The notes beneath the pieces are model-generated. The model was not told the DNA's origin and did no database searches. It saw only the letters and a program-made list of their open reading frames with translations. The position numbers and the translations under genes are program-made. From assembly GCA_032718475.1 (NCBI GenBank), contig JAUCBJ010008691.1, positions 72,501-112,251 of the forward strand: a stretch of 39,751 nt of DNA. The letters run 5' to 3'. Of this stretch, positions 1 to 11,000 are shown piece after piece. Position 1 is the stretch's first letter. The number at the start of each line of letters is the position of its first letter. The stretch comes from Nemertoderma westbladi. Taxonomy: Eukaryota > Xenacoelomorpha > Nemertodermatida > Nemertodermatidae.

Positions 1-421
1 TCAACTTTCTTTTAAATCTGCTGTTAAATCTCACCTCCGTGTGCAATGTAAAAATAGGTACAATAGTCCTACATTAAGTTATTAGTTTATTAATTATTTA
101 CTATTTATACTGTAATTACGTTTTAGTTTTATAATAAATTGTTCTGTACATTACATCTTTATCGTTGAGTCGGACATTGTCACGCTTTTGGTAAAGTTGT
201 ACATGTACATAGTGTAATTACGTTTATATTGGTTTTAGGTTAGCGTAGTGTAATATTGTATTTGTAACCAAGTAACATGAAGGACCCCCTTGGAAATAAG
301 CTGCAAAGCTTTAGGGGTAATCCTATATGTTATGTTGGACAATACCTTTATATCGGTACATTGATTGGTGTATTTGTTATTGTTTTTACATACAGTAATG
401 TATAAATAAATCTATAATCTA
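1..421. other. AT-rich stretch without a gene
   Basis: No coding frame, RNA gene or clear repeat boundary is visible. The coding similarity of the broken BEL/Pao integrase begins abruptly just after this stretch, behind an in-frame stop at 422-424. Either the upstream part of that old element was deleted or something was inserted here. The sequence is rich in short T and A runs and ends with repeats of the type ataaatctataatctata. Confidence 0.5.
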
Positions 422-424
422 TAA

Positions 425-1447
425 CCATCCTTTACCAATACCAGTGTGGATTTATTTGGCCCTATTGAAGTGTATCGCGCTAGGACTAAAGTCAAGCGAT
501 GGTGCGTCATCTTTGTTTGTATGACTTGTAGAGCGATCCATCTTGATATGGTGAACGATCTATCTACCAACAGCTTCATACTGAGTTTACGCCGACAGAT
601 CGCTCGCTTTGGAACTAGCAACACGATGATATCTGACAAAGGTACTAATTTCATTGGAGCCAACAACGAGATCAAAGCTTACGTAAACGATTGGAACCAA
701 AGACAGGTGGACGATCAGCTGAGAGTAACAGCATCTAGCTGGACCTTCAACGCCGCCGACGCCCCTTGGTGGGGAGGAAGTTGGGAGAGACTCATACGTA
801 GCGTGAAGACCGCATATCACTTTGTACTGTCGTGCTGCGCCTATCTCACCGACAAACTTTTGTGGACGTTAATGGAGGAAATAGCCGCCCATCTCAACGA
901 GAGACCGCTTATGCCAGTCTCATCGAGTCCAGACTCCCTAGAAGCGCTAACACCCGCGCATTTCCTACTAAAGAAACCTGTAGCCAGGCTCCCGCAGTCG
1001 GAAATAACGGACGGAGACAAATACTGCCGACAAACTTGGCAACTTATGCAGTTATTATCCTGTCGTTTCGCTGACCATTTCAAAAAATATTATCTTCCTA
1101 CGCTGCAGCTTCGAACAAAGTTGTTTGTGCAGCAATAAAATGTCAGCGCCGGAGACATGGTCCTCATTGTGGAATCAGATCTTCCCCGTAAGAGGTGGCA
1201 GACAGGTCGTATCATCGAGATTCATATATCTGATGATGATTTAGTGAGATCGGTGGAACTCGTAGTCATGCGACGTAAGTACAAAAAACCCGAAATTGTT
1301 TTTGAAACTCAGCAACTTAATCGCCCGGTTGGTCATTTATGTTTATTGGAACGAGACCGAGAGTTGTTTGGCAACTACGGTAAACAAGAGACTCTTCCTA
1401 CAACCAACTCTCTCATCCAACAAACATCTAGGGACTCCACAACGTAA
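425..1447 (+). pseudogene. BEL/Pao pol remnant: integrase core and C-terminal domain
   Basis: This is the 3' end of a BEL/Pao pol gene. Frame +2 from 425 reads into a DLFGP motif that marks the start of the integrase core, then SDKGTNFIGA and WERLIR, which carry the second acidic residue and the glutamate of the D,D,E triad. The spacing and wording match the integrase of the intact minus-strand pol (SDQGTNFVGA, WERLIR). An in-frame TAA at 1136-1138 interrupts the protein just before the DUF5641-type tail, which continues in the same frame (GDMVLIV, RKRWQTGRI) to a stop at 1445-1447. No RT, RNase H or protease lies upstream in the window. It is a decayed fragment, probably the pol of the same old element whose third ORF starts at 3115 and continues beyond 24866. 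The family is clear; the link to the downstream ORF is inferred from order and strand. Confidence 0.88.
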
Positions 1448-3114
1448 CAGCGATTGGAGTGGGTGTGTGACTCTATTATTTTATTTGTTTTATTTTATAT
1501 TCATGTACGCATTATTATGTAATTTATATTATTATGATCGTTTTATTTAATTATATTTAGTAGAATAATTTTAGACGATTATTCAGTAGATTAGTGCAAT
1601 ATATTTCGTATTTTATTAATTAATTTAGTATAATATATTTAGTTAACGGCGAGATATAATTTCATTTTCTCTTTCCTTACTGTCCGTATCCTACTATAAA
1701 TACGTGATTACAGTAAGATGAAATGTCGGTACTTATTAAAGTACAATCTATACCGTTCCTACTATACTTATGTATTATTGGTAAAGTAGAGTATTAGGAA
1801 TGCAAAGTTCAGATCCTCGTGTCTCGGTTAAACCAAGCTCTGGGTAGACCTTGGAAACGACTTGCCTCTTCACACTGACATTGCTTCTTGCAATATTGCT
1901 CTCGTACTGTATTTTAAATAATACATATAGTAGAAAGATGTCCATTTAACAGTAGCGCTGTCAAAGTAAATCAGTTAAATTCTTTGACCAATAAATCTGT
2001 TAAACCCTTTGACCATCTGAAATTCCAGTCGATTAAAATATCGCGGCACCCACCGATATACTTGAAAGGCAAAATTCTAGAATCAGTGGTTAACGTCCCC
2101 AGACATGTTCTGGAATAAATCGGTGCCCATCCTAATATTAACTATTTGTTAAATATTCACAACATTTGTTATAACAAAATGTTGAAATAAAAATCTGTTT
2201 AACCTTAGATCCTCTAAAATTTTAGTCGATTAAGATATCGCAGCACTTACCGATATACTTAAGAGACAAAATTTCTGGAATCAAGGATTAGCATCCCCAG
2301 ACATGTTCTGGAATAAAACTGTGTCTATTTTAATATAAAATAATAAAATTCACGGGAATAAATTTTAAATTCATATCCTCTCATGAATTAATTAAATTGT
2401 CATTTTATACAATTTATTAACATTCCCAAAATTCCATCAATTAATAGATCATGGGAGCGGAGATTCACCCTATTGGGTATAGCAGTGTGAGAGAATCTCC
2501 AGTGTACAGCCAATAGCCGACAAAATTAATAAATATCATATATAAAGGGAATATTAATAACCCAAGAGTCGCTATTAAATAGCATCCCAGATCTGCATGC
2601 ATGAGAAATACCCTAATTCTACCGCTAGCTTTGCATAATGTCACCATAGTAACAACCACGCTAGAATTAGTTAAGTTAAAAGAACAATAGAAAGCTTACC
2701 CCATTGAATAGAATGCGCAATACATAGCATCTTGATAGTATCCAAAGATACATAATAATAACGTGGCATTCTAGAAGGCATCTGACTAACGGACAAATGG
2801 CCCTAATTTGTACAAATTGTGGCAGGAATGTGGAATTTGTGTATTTATAGGTGAATGTTACTACTAAAGAGTGTTTACAGTAGCGAGTCGCAATTGTGAA
2901 AGTTATCCTACATCTGTTACAAGTACCTCCAGTATATTCGAGCCCTTGGGATGGACAGTAGAGTGACTCGCACTGATTATTGTTGTTGTTGTGTGGCTAC
3001 TACGTTGGCGAGGGGCACAGCGACAGCAGTACATCGGGGGCAGTGGGGGAGTAAAGGGTGGCGACGCTCACTAGCCTTTATTTATTATAATATCAATAAA
3101 CTCACATATCTAAT
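1448..3114. other. Non-coding gap of the old BEL-like element
   Basis: AT-rich spacer between the pol remnant and the next coding region on the same strand. The intact element has a 658-nt gap at the equivalent place, so this one is about 1 kb longer. Part of the excess is a two-copy tandem duplication at 1993-2346. Near the right end is a short GC-richer part with a (TTG)n tract around 2980-2995, then a sequence ending in ataatatcaataaactcac directly before the ATG at 3115. No promoter can be assigned with confidence. Confidence 0.5.
1993..2346. repeat. Two-copy tandem duplication, about 198-bp period
   Basis: Copies at about 1993-2147 and 2191-2346 share a series of blocks in the same order: aaatctgtt, agtcgatta, the stretch accgatatactt, and agacatgttctggaataaa (at 2100 and 2299). 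They have diverged by substitutions and small indels. The duplication is non-coding. Confidence 0.75.
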
Positions 3115-4175
3115 ATGACTGAGTTGATAGAAGATGATCTTGGTATCAGGGAGCCATATACTCTACCTTTACAAGCGTTTGTTGATAGTTTGATAAGCGG
3201 CGACGCGAGTCAACACACGACGGAAGATGATGGACGTTATATCAAACCGCCAATGTCCGAGGAACAGCTCAAGCGTGAATTGGACTATAGAAAATTCACC
3301 GCTCGCTATACGCATCGTAATGGTACGTATATGGACTTCTTAACTACTGGTCATCCTATCGATTTACACGATACGGACGATGTGGATACCGAAAGGGAGA
3401 TGATTTTGTTTAAATATCATACCCAGCGGAGTCGGAACGACAAACTGAGAATTGAACATGAAATTTCTATTCGAAACTGACTCAAAAGAGAAGATGTTGA
3501 AGAACTTGATAAGCGTACTGACTTTTATGAATATTTAGAGTTCCTGAGAGAAACTTATCTCAATGTAGCTAGTCAACAAAATATAGAAACTCGATATCCG
3601 CAAGGTATACTGAATGACATAAACACCCGCGGAGACGTTGCGCTAAACATAGTTTTACTCGCTATACTTACGGGAGTTTTGAGTGAAACTTGTTTGATGT
3701 ACCACCTACGCTCGCTCGACTCAAACGATCCTTAAGTAAACCTATGATCAGAATTCCGGAATACTCAGTCAGACCTCCTCATTCCCCGGTGCAATCGCAG
3801 ACTCCCAACCCTAACAGTATGACCGATCCCCCTGAGTGGTACTCATTGTTCAAAGATCTGGTGTTACCCGAACAATTAGTCGGTGGCACCGTGGTGGAGA
3901 AAAGTGTCATACGGAATGCACTGGACACAATTTGGCAAAAGATCGGAAAGAGAACCTTTGATTGTTTAGACAAATGTAGATTACATCAACAAGTACAAGC
4001 GGTAAAAGAATTAGCTTTACCTCAGTTTGATCGCAAAATCGAGAATCTGGAGGGAGATATTGAACTTGGACATACATCTTTGTTACAAGAGTTCTTAGAC
4101 GAACGAATGCTTTCAAAGACATGCAGAGGAGAATCAGCTAGAGCAAAAACATACCTAAATACCAAGGGTCCATAA
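3115..4175 (+). pseudogene. N-terminal half of a broken ORF3-like gene
   Basis: An ATG at 3115 opens a frame to a TGA at 3478-3480. The same frame continues as plausible coding sequence to about 3690, and then frame +3 takes over to 4173-4175. The gene therefore carries at least one stop and one frameshift. The protein is acidic and charged at first, with a Pro-rich stretch near 3740-3830, and matches no family I recognise. Three facts suggest it is the start of an old copy of the ORF3 gene found intact at 8035-11238: it follows a BEL pol end on the same strand; the C-terminal half of an ORF3 homologue resumes on the same strand directly after the 20-kb insertion; and the combined length, about 2.7 kb, is near the 3.2 kb of the intact gene. 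Direct similarity to the intact N-terminus is only suggestive, a shared pattern of LKR followed by LRxT(F/Y). Confidence 0.5.
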
Positions 4176-4757
4176 TGTGAATAGTTTTCCCCGGGGCATG
4201 GGTGCTCATGGGTGGTCTCCTTTGGGATGCTGTAACTTCCTCTTACCTCATACTCTTCCTGCAATCGTTGTGATCAGTGTCACTATAAAGGCGTAGGAAT
4301 GAGTAATGACACGAAAGGAAACACGTCCATTCTGGTATCTTATAGATACTACCCTTCCATATCCTTTCCCTTTCCTCCCACTCCTCTCCCTCTACCCATT
4401 GCAATTGAGGATACGAGACATGGATAGAAAAACCCTCTTCCTCCCATCTTCTCTACCCAACGCACTTGGAGCTTCGTGGAGATTATTGACCAATCATAGC
4501 TGTATTGTGGTATTAACATACCATCCCTCATAAAACCTTCCCATCCCCTTACTGTTTATCTGGATGCTTATATTGGTGTCCCTACATCCTGTTCATGTAT
4601 CACCGTGTTTATATTTACAATATCAGCCTCTGTCTCTCTTTACGTTGATTGGATAATCAACTAACTACAACTTCCCCTAACCACAGCCCTTGATTGCTAC
4701 AATGACTGAAATGACGCAAGAAACTTTGGTGAACAACTGATACCATTATGTGTCATT
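4176..4757. other. Decayed segment up to the insertion site
   Basis: No reading frame longer than 75 codons is convincing here. The position, between the two halves of the interrupted ORF3 relic, predicts that it is former coding sequence with several frame breaks, but I cannot follow a frame through it. A pyrimidine-rich tract lies at about 4350-4400. Confidence 0.4.
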
Positions 4758-4762
4758 AATCT
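4758..4762. repeat. Target-site duplication AATCT, left copy
   Basis: AATCT lies immediately outside the left LTR and is repeated at 24862-24866 immediately outside the right LTR. A 5-bp duplication fits BEL/Pao integration. It fixes both LTR boundaries independently of the LTR-LTR alignment. Confidence 0.9.
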
Positions 4763-6149
4763 TAATTGAAGAGATACGCCTATTCCTACTATCGGAAGAG
4801 ACGGTAACAATACCTGCAATATCCTACTGTAAAGTTTGTAAATCAAATCATAAATCCGACCTTCTCACCAAAACAGTAAACCCTAAATAAACGAATATAT
4901 TGCAGTATCGATCTCTTATAACCGGTGAGGCAGAAAACAGTCCACGAGCAGACAAACTTCGATAAAACAAATCCCGCGCAGCGAATCCTAAAATCAGACT
5001 GACTCACTGACGGACTAAGGGGCTCGTATACTTTGCCGCGGTGTGATTTATATGGTTGGGCAAAGGGACGCTAGCTAGGTACAGAGGCAGATATTTGGAG
5101 ATGTCTAACTAGCGGGCAAGGCACAGTACGGACTAAGTTAATTTTATATATTTTGAGGTGTAAATAATTTCTAACGCGCGTGTGTTAATTCTGAACGGTC
5201 AAAAGCAGTTTTGCTCCTTCACATATATAATTACTGGGTACGGTGTGCATTTTACGAATATTCTAATTTGTAACTTGTAGGTCCAATACTCACGAATGGT
5301 AAGGTTCCTTCCCCTCTTGCGTATTTCCAGGACTCAAATTCAGGCATAAGGTTAATACTACGCCCAGAATTCGGCAATTTTAGGTACCAGGTCCCTGATA
5401 CTAAGAAGAGATGTGTTAGTTTACTACTGTAGGCGTACGGGTACTAATAGCTATCCTGGCTCCTATCTAGAATTTTAGTCACCCAGGTAGTCCGGGTAAC
5501 TTCCTATTAGGGCGTTGGCGGGGACACGGTAGATGTTAGTATATCCCTGATAGCCTCAATTTATTTTGCGCCTAGCGTAAACTGCCCTACCGCCTGAACG
5601 GTACAATCCCCATTCAGGTGAAAACACAGCAACCCCCCTAGCCTACAAGTTCTGATGTAATGGACACCGTTGTACGGCAAATAGTCGCACACACACCTGT
5701 ACTTAGCAAGAGTTAAGCGTACAGTTTGCTGCACCCTAACCAATGTGTATGCCTTGTACCGGTGTGCCTACGTCCTATCTGCGTACTAGTATCTGCTCTC
5801 TCTCCCTCCCCCCCCGTAGGAATATGAAGGTCTACTGCGGTTTTCCCTGAATCAAGACAGTACAGTCCCTATGATGTAATTTTGGGCTTACAGCGTGTCA
5901 CTACGTCTACCTTTGATCTTTTGGTCTTACACTTAGGTAGCAAGGATCGAACGCTGTCTAACCTTTCAGGCGATGGGCGAATAACACTAGATGGTATTGC
6001 GGGTTGTCTCTCGTCTACATTCCCGTGATGTTCCCGTTCATTGCTGCGGCCCGATCTCTAGCCGGCCATCCTGTCCCTGAGTTTGTTCACCGTAGTGAGA
6101 CCATGGTAAAACAGATAGAAAAGCTGAGATGTGACTAGTATTTCTGACT

Positions 6150-6155
6150 TTTATT
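6150..6155 (-). terminator. Poly(A) signal AATAAA of the 3' LTR
   Basis: Minus strand GTAATAAAAGTC, 88-93 nt downstream of the TATA box. In this right-hand order the 3' LTR copy should end the element transcript shortly after. The identical copy in the 5' LTR is at 24349-24354. Confidence 0.65.
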
Positions 6156-6242
6156 ACAAAAGATACAATTATAATACAATGTAATCTGAGAATAAATGAA
6201 ATATAAGATTGAGTAGATTAGATAACTAATGAACGAATCGCA

Positions 6243-6252
6243 CCTTTATATA
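6243..6252 (-). promoter_or_regulatory. TATA box of the 3' LTR
   Basis: Minus strand TATATAAAGG. The same site in the 5' LTR, at 24442-24451, would drive the genomic RNA. It lies about 90 nt upstream of the AATAAA signal, which gives a normal U3-R-U5 order. Confidence 0.75.
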
Positions 6253-6462
6253 CTAAATTTGTGCTGCAATCAATCGAGAAAATTCTCGATTGTTCTATGG
6301 GTTCTAACAAGGTTTTAAAGATAGCTTATTGGTCCAGCTAATATATAACTTGCACGACATTGGTTACAATCAAATAACTACAGCCTTATTGGTACAGACA
6401 AATGCAATTAATTTGTAGCGGTTAATTTAAATGAGTTGAAATTCTGCACAAAAAATAATTCG

Positions 6463-6536
6463 CACTTACTAGGATTCGAACTCGATACCTACTACACATA
6501 TAATTTCCAACGCTCTACCAACTGAGCTACTGAACC
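6463..6536 (-). tRNA. tRNA-like Pol III cassette in the 3' LTR (not a functional tRNA)
   Basis: On the minus strand the sequence holds a perfect A box, TAGCTCAGTTGG (6529-6518), with a D-arm that pairs GCTC/GAGC, and a B box, GTTCGAATCC (6481-6472). A run of six T follows at 6455-6450, a Pol III terminator position typical of tRNA genes. The anticodon stem, T stem and acceptor stem do not pair well, so no anticodon can be assigned. It is best described as a tRNA-derived or tRNA-like promoter module within U3, upstream of the Pol II TATA box. It could be the head of a SINE captured by the LTR. Confidence 0.7.
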
Positions 6537-6961
6537 ACTTGACCGATAGATACACAATAGATAGAACCAATACTAATGAGAACTCAAAGCAATCTTTACA
6601 AAGTTAATTCGAATAAAATAAAATTTTGAAAATCCACGGCATTTAGGGAATATAATTCTATACCGCTCCATGAAAACAGGATATTATCGTGCTTAAAATA
6701 TACGGTTTTCACCAATAATCAATCAAACTATAGAATACTTAGGGCGTACTTACATATTTACAATTAAATTTCAAACAATACTTCCTTTCTACGTAATGAT
6801 TCGATACAAAAATAATTACAAATTCAAACTTTACGTATTTAAGGCTTTACTAAGTAAGTACAATATAAATCTAAATTAAATTCACCAATATAAATCTATT
6901 GCATCTCAATATTGCATAAATTCAAACAATTACAAATACAAATAAATGAAAACAATAAGAA

Positions 6962-6978
6962 AGGCTCGCGAGTCTTCC
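6962..6978 (-). repeat. Dispersed 17-bp motif, 3' region copy 1
   Basis: Plus strand AGGCTCGCGAGTCTTCC, an exact consensus copy with the palindromic core CTCGCGAG. It lies in non-coding DNA, preceded by aataaga. Confidence 0.8.
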
Positions 6979-7475
6979 ATCTACTATTGCATCTCAAATA
7001 TTGCATAAATTCAAGTAATTACAAATACTTTCGTACCTAAATGTAGATTGCATAAGTTTGGAATAATTACAAATATGAGTCTTTCTGAGCACAAATTTTT
7101 CTGTCTATAAAACTTTCTCTTTAGGTACAAATACTACTTATAAAATATAAATTGCATAATATTCGGAACAATACAAATTGCATAAGTTTGGAATAATATA
7201 AGTTGTATAAGTTCGGAATAATTACAAATATAAAATATAAATTCTTACTAAATATAAATCTTACTAACTATAAGTCTTTACTTAAATATAAATATAAACT
7301 GCATAAGTTTAGAATAATATAAACCTTTGCATCTCAAATATGAAACATAAATCTTTCAAATATAAGTTCCTTCTAAATATAAACTTTCAAAATTTCATAA
7401 ATTCGGAACAATACAAATTGCATAAGTTTTTTAAATATAAAACATATAATTCAAATAAATCACAAATCATAAGAA

Positions 7476-7492
7476 AGGCCCACGAGTCTTCC
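7476..7492 (-). repeat. Dispersed 17-bp motif, 3' region copy 2
   Basis: Plus strand AGGCCCACGAGTCTTCC, two differences from the nearest consensus form. It is preceded by the same ataaga context as copy 1 and lies just past the stop codon of the ORF3 extension. Confidence 0.75.
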
Positions 7493-7512
7493 GTCCACCC
7501 TTGCCCTCCCTT

Positions 7513-8034
7513 TTATCGCTTAGTTGATCGAGCCCTGCCGCGTCCTCGAAAACTGCGCACAGGTGACTTTGCTCGCGATATGGGACTAATGGGGCGAGTC
7601 ACTGGTTTACTTGGGACGTTGAGAGACGGTGCAACTATTTCCTCGCAAATTCGTCTATTTGGCATCCCAAAACCTCGACCAATTCCTCGTGACCGATCAG
7701 TTGTCGCTACAGTTGGTAGAACGTCTGGGAACGCGTGAGAAGCGGACGACGCAGACCCAAGAGTAGCTTGCGCCCCCTGTTGATCAGCTGGTGTATGTCC
7801 CGATCCTCCTACCGGTTCTCTTGGAAGTGATACCGTATCCCGAGTAACTCGAATAGTCGGCTCAACTCCCTTGCGTTCTTCTACATTAATAATTTTCTTC
7901 AATTGTTGGCCCACCTTCTGGACCCGTATGATCCTACCCTGCCCGTCCTCCCGAGGGTGACGTGCAGACGGCGCAACCGGAGTGGCTGGTATATTCGTCG
8001 CCTCTAGGACCTCTTCTTCCTCGAATACGCTCGC
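7513..8034 (-). CDS. In-frame extension of ORF3 beyond a TGA codon
   Basis: Directly after the ORF3 TGA (8037-8035) the same frame stays open for 173 codons. It starts with an acidic run (four Glu), then a Pro/Ala-rich linker, a mixed charged block around 7930-7860, and an Arg/Pro/Ser-rich basic end with RGRGRARS just before the stop at 7515-7513. No ATG opens it, so it would be translated only by readthrough, by splicing around the TGA, or in element copies that lack the TGA. Composition and frame agreement suggest real former or current coding sequence. The relic ORF3 also has basic, Pro-rich coding-like sequence after its stop (about 26030-26190), but in a different frame. The basic tail may bind nucleic acid; that is inference. 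Confidence 0.55.
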   Translation of the reverse strand, partial: ASVFEEEEVLEATNIPATPVAPSARHPREDGQGRIIRVQKVGQQLKKIINVEERKGVEPTIRVTRDTVSLPREPVGGSGHTPADQQGAQATLGSASSASHAFPDVLPTVATTDRSRGIGRGFGMPNRRICEEIVAPSLNVPSKPVTRPISPISRAKSPVRSFRGRGRARSTKR

Positions 8035-11000
8035 TCATATACGTTTATGGTAAAACGCGGCTCGGTACGCCCATGCGACGGTTAACCAAGCTCCTTTATT
8101 CCGCTTTTCGGTTCGGAAACGATCAAATTCACCATACGTGATACGATTTACGACTTTCTGAAAATTCCACGTGTTCTTGTTATCCGGGTGAATCTGTAAC
8201 AGATACTCGCGCACTACTCGGAATCCGCTGTCGTGGGGCAAAATATCGACAACCTCGATAAGTTCGTCATATTGAGGCATAGCGGAGATGTATCCTTCCG
8301 ACATCATCGTCTGGGGATTTACCGCCCAAAATCCGAGATGCGCTCTCATCGGAAATCGTCTTCTCTGTGCCGATACATGTTCGTCGGCTAAATCTTCCCA
8401 CTCATCAAATAACTTCCTCACAAGTTTTACAGATTCGTGTTCATAAGGTATATCTCTCAGTTGGCATTCAGATGCTCGATGTCCCTTTATATTGCAATAA
8501 GTACATTGAGCCATAAATCTCCAGCAAGTATAAAAGGTATGAGACCCTTGATCCCCACACCATCCACAGATTAGCTGAGTCGTAGTAATGTGCTTTCCAC
8601 TGCACTTTGCCATATGATGTCCAGCGACGCCACATTTACTACACATCGTATTAGCAGGGTACCACACTCGTTCGTATATAAGATCTCCAATCGGTCGAGC
8701 GCTTCCTCCCACACTATAATCGTAATCATCTGGGTCTATGGGTTGGTAGGTTTCTGAAGGTTGTATGCAAACTATAGCATCTGTTGCTTCAAGTTGTCGA
8801 ATCTCCGTCTGAGATTTCTTCGGGAGGTTCCTTTCTATCTCAAGAAGTTCCTCTAAAGGATCGTCGGCGATCGTAGTAGTTACGTTGAAATCATCACCGA
8901 GGTGACCGATAGGCGCGCGCGTCTGCCGTGATTCATCCGTAATTTCCACAATACGTTCTCCTTCATAGGGTAACAATGTAAACATAGATGGTCTTTCGAT
9001 AAGAGATCCCGCACAGCGAAGATACACGTCTCGAAATATGCTAAATCCTGCTCGAGTAAAGGCATTACACTGAGCGTCGGAGTTGTAGAAGGGTTCAAGG
9101 AATCGTCTAAACACGTCGGTACGAATTCTCCCTTCCATGTAGAACGTATGATCTTCTCCGAGACAAAGTGGATGTCTTTTGAGAGTCCGAGACACAATGT
9201 CGGCGATTAGGCAAACATTCACTGACGACTCTATCGCTAAATAATATTGTAAGACCGCTCTTGGAGGTGACGTAATAGCCCAATACACGCATCCTCTCCA
9301 TTTAAGCTGTGATTCAAACTCACTCATATCTGGAGTATCACCTTCTCCATAAGTTTCAATATACTTGTTTCTTTTACCTTCCTTATAATCCCAATTGAAT
9401 AACAGGTAGGAAATGTATCCAGTTCCAGTCTTCTGAGTATTATACTCACGAAAATATCCCTGTTCTATAGACCACAGAATAAGAGGTCGAGTGTCGACGT
9501 ATGGTGTCGGTAGTCGGTCATCGCTGTCCGTCATGCCGGCGAAGTCGCTAATTAAATCCTCCCTTACTCCTGATCCAACCTTTACAACAGTTTTATCTAA
9601 AATCATGTTTCTTACCATCTTCGGTAACATTCTAGCGTCAATATTACAAGCTTGGTCCATCTTCTTTACTATATCGGTGATAAGATGGTGTCGCTTTGTA
9701 TTCGCTGGAGGTATCGGCATTCGTTTGTCGCTCCTCTGTCTACTGAAAACGTGCAGGACTCCGTCCGCCGCTCTAATCTGTATAGTCTTAGAAGTCAAAC
9801 TCTGCTGATGACTGCCGCCCTCGTTATCGTAAAACATATAACCGTTTTCCTGAAACGATCTAAACGTCCTAGTCCATTCATCCAACAATTCTTCCGAAGG
9901 TTGCCAAATCTTCTCTATATCCTTATCCTCATCGAAACGAATAACCTTACCTCGCCAATCTGCGGCAATATCTGTATCCGACTCGAAGGTTCCGATTCCA
10001 ATCCATAAACGAATCGTCTTGGTTAGATATCCTTTCAGATTACTCGGAGCTATGTCGGCACCAGCTCTATCCAGTTCCTTAAAATCTTGGATATGAGGTG
10101 GAACGTTGTTCACGACCTTTTGAGTAATATGTCTACGTAAATCATATATCTTACTCATATCGCTGAAAACAACTGCAGGAAGAAACTCCAAGTTTGAAAT
10201 GATTTCTGGATGATCCACGATGGGTATTTCGTACGTCGTATCCTGTCGGACTGGTATACTAATAGGGAAATTGAGTGTCGTACTCAATGGTTTCGTAGTT
10301 GAAGTACTATACGGTTGCATTTCTCTTGGCCTCTCCGGGGATGCAATCTGTAATCTCTGAATAACGTTTTGAGCAAAGTTTATGCTCTCGAAAACTTCCG
10401 GTGTCATCTCCTTAGCTGAAGTTTGATCGTGTGACGTCCAATGGCAAGGTAGGCTCGCGAGTCTTCCACCCCATTCTTCCATCTCACCTTTCTCGAAAGC
10501 CTTGTAGGCTCTGTATAGGCTAAGAGCTTCTTTCTTTTCGCGGGTTGACTGATTCGCCTCGTCCAGCGTAAGTTCAAATACATCGGGTTCAACAACCTTA
10601 GGTGGGTAAATGACAGTTTCTCCCGCCTTTGGTCCGGTCATAGCAAATGAATGATATGGATTCGATAAAGGATACCCTCCTTCCTGGTAGCGTAGTTGTT
10701 GATGATTCGAACACCTCGCCAATATCGGTTCGGGATTTTCCTTATTCAAACGCATCGGAATCGCATTTCGTTGTTCGCGCATACAAGAACCGCATTGATA
10801 ATAAAGTTTATAAACTGAAAATGCTTCCTTGGTTTCTCTATCGTCCCCTCGAGTTCGTCTGTAAAGATGCATTCCATCGAATTCATCGCGTACCGCAGGC
10901 ATAGGTTCGTGCGCCTTTAGGTATTGCATGGTATGATACAAACGACTAATTTCAGTATCGGGGTCTTCGCTAATGTCTCCCGTATCACACAAAGCATCGT

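Larger units (their letters stand above)
4763..6662 (-). mobile_element. 3' LTR of the 20-kb BEL/Pao element
   Basis: This 1900-bp block is repeated in direct orientation at 22963-24861. By eye the two copies differ by G5120 versus A23320 and by one base in a C homopolymer near 5815/24014. Because the element is transcribed from the minus strand, this left copy is the 3' LTR. Reading on the minus strand, U3 begins TATAGAATTATA, carries a tRNA-like Pol III cassette, and then a TATA box at 6252-6243. An AATAAA poly(A) signal follows about 90 nt further on, and then a long U5-like region ending CTTCAATTA. The termini are TA...TA and not the usual TG...CA. Short frames inside (for example 5561-5743) are repeated in both LTRs and show no coding character. 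Confidence 0.95.
6663..7512 (-). other. AT-rich 3' non-coding region of the BEL element
   Basis: Very AT-rich sequence between the last coding frame and the 3' LTR. It is built of many imperfect short repeats around words such as ttgcataa, attacaaatat and ttcggaataat (6880-7450). Two copies of the dispersed 17-bp motif occur here (6962 and 7476), both inside the flanking context ataagaaaggc. The polypurine tract that should precede the LTR is weak: minus strand ATGGAGCGG ends directly at the LTR edge. Confidence 0.6.

Noticed and set aside
2465-2659. 64-codon minus frame with hydrophobic stretches
   Set aside because: Isolated in AT-rich spacer of an old element with no supporting context.
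5561-5743. 60-codon minus frame repeated at 23761-23943
   Set aside because: It lies inside both LTRs and is duplicated only because the LTRs are. No domain or coding bias is visible.
6463-6536. A functional tRNA gene in the LTR
   Set aside because: A and B boxes are good, but the acceptor, anticodon and T stems do not pair and no anticodon can be assigned.
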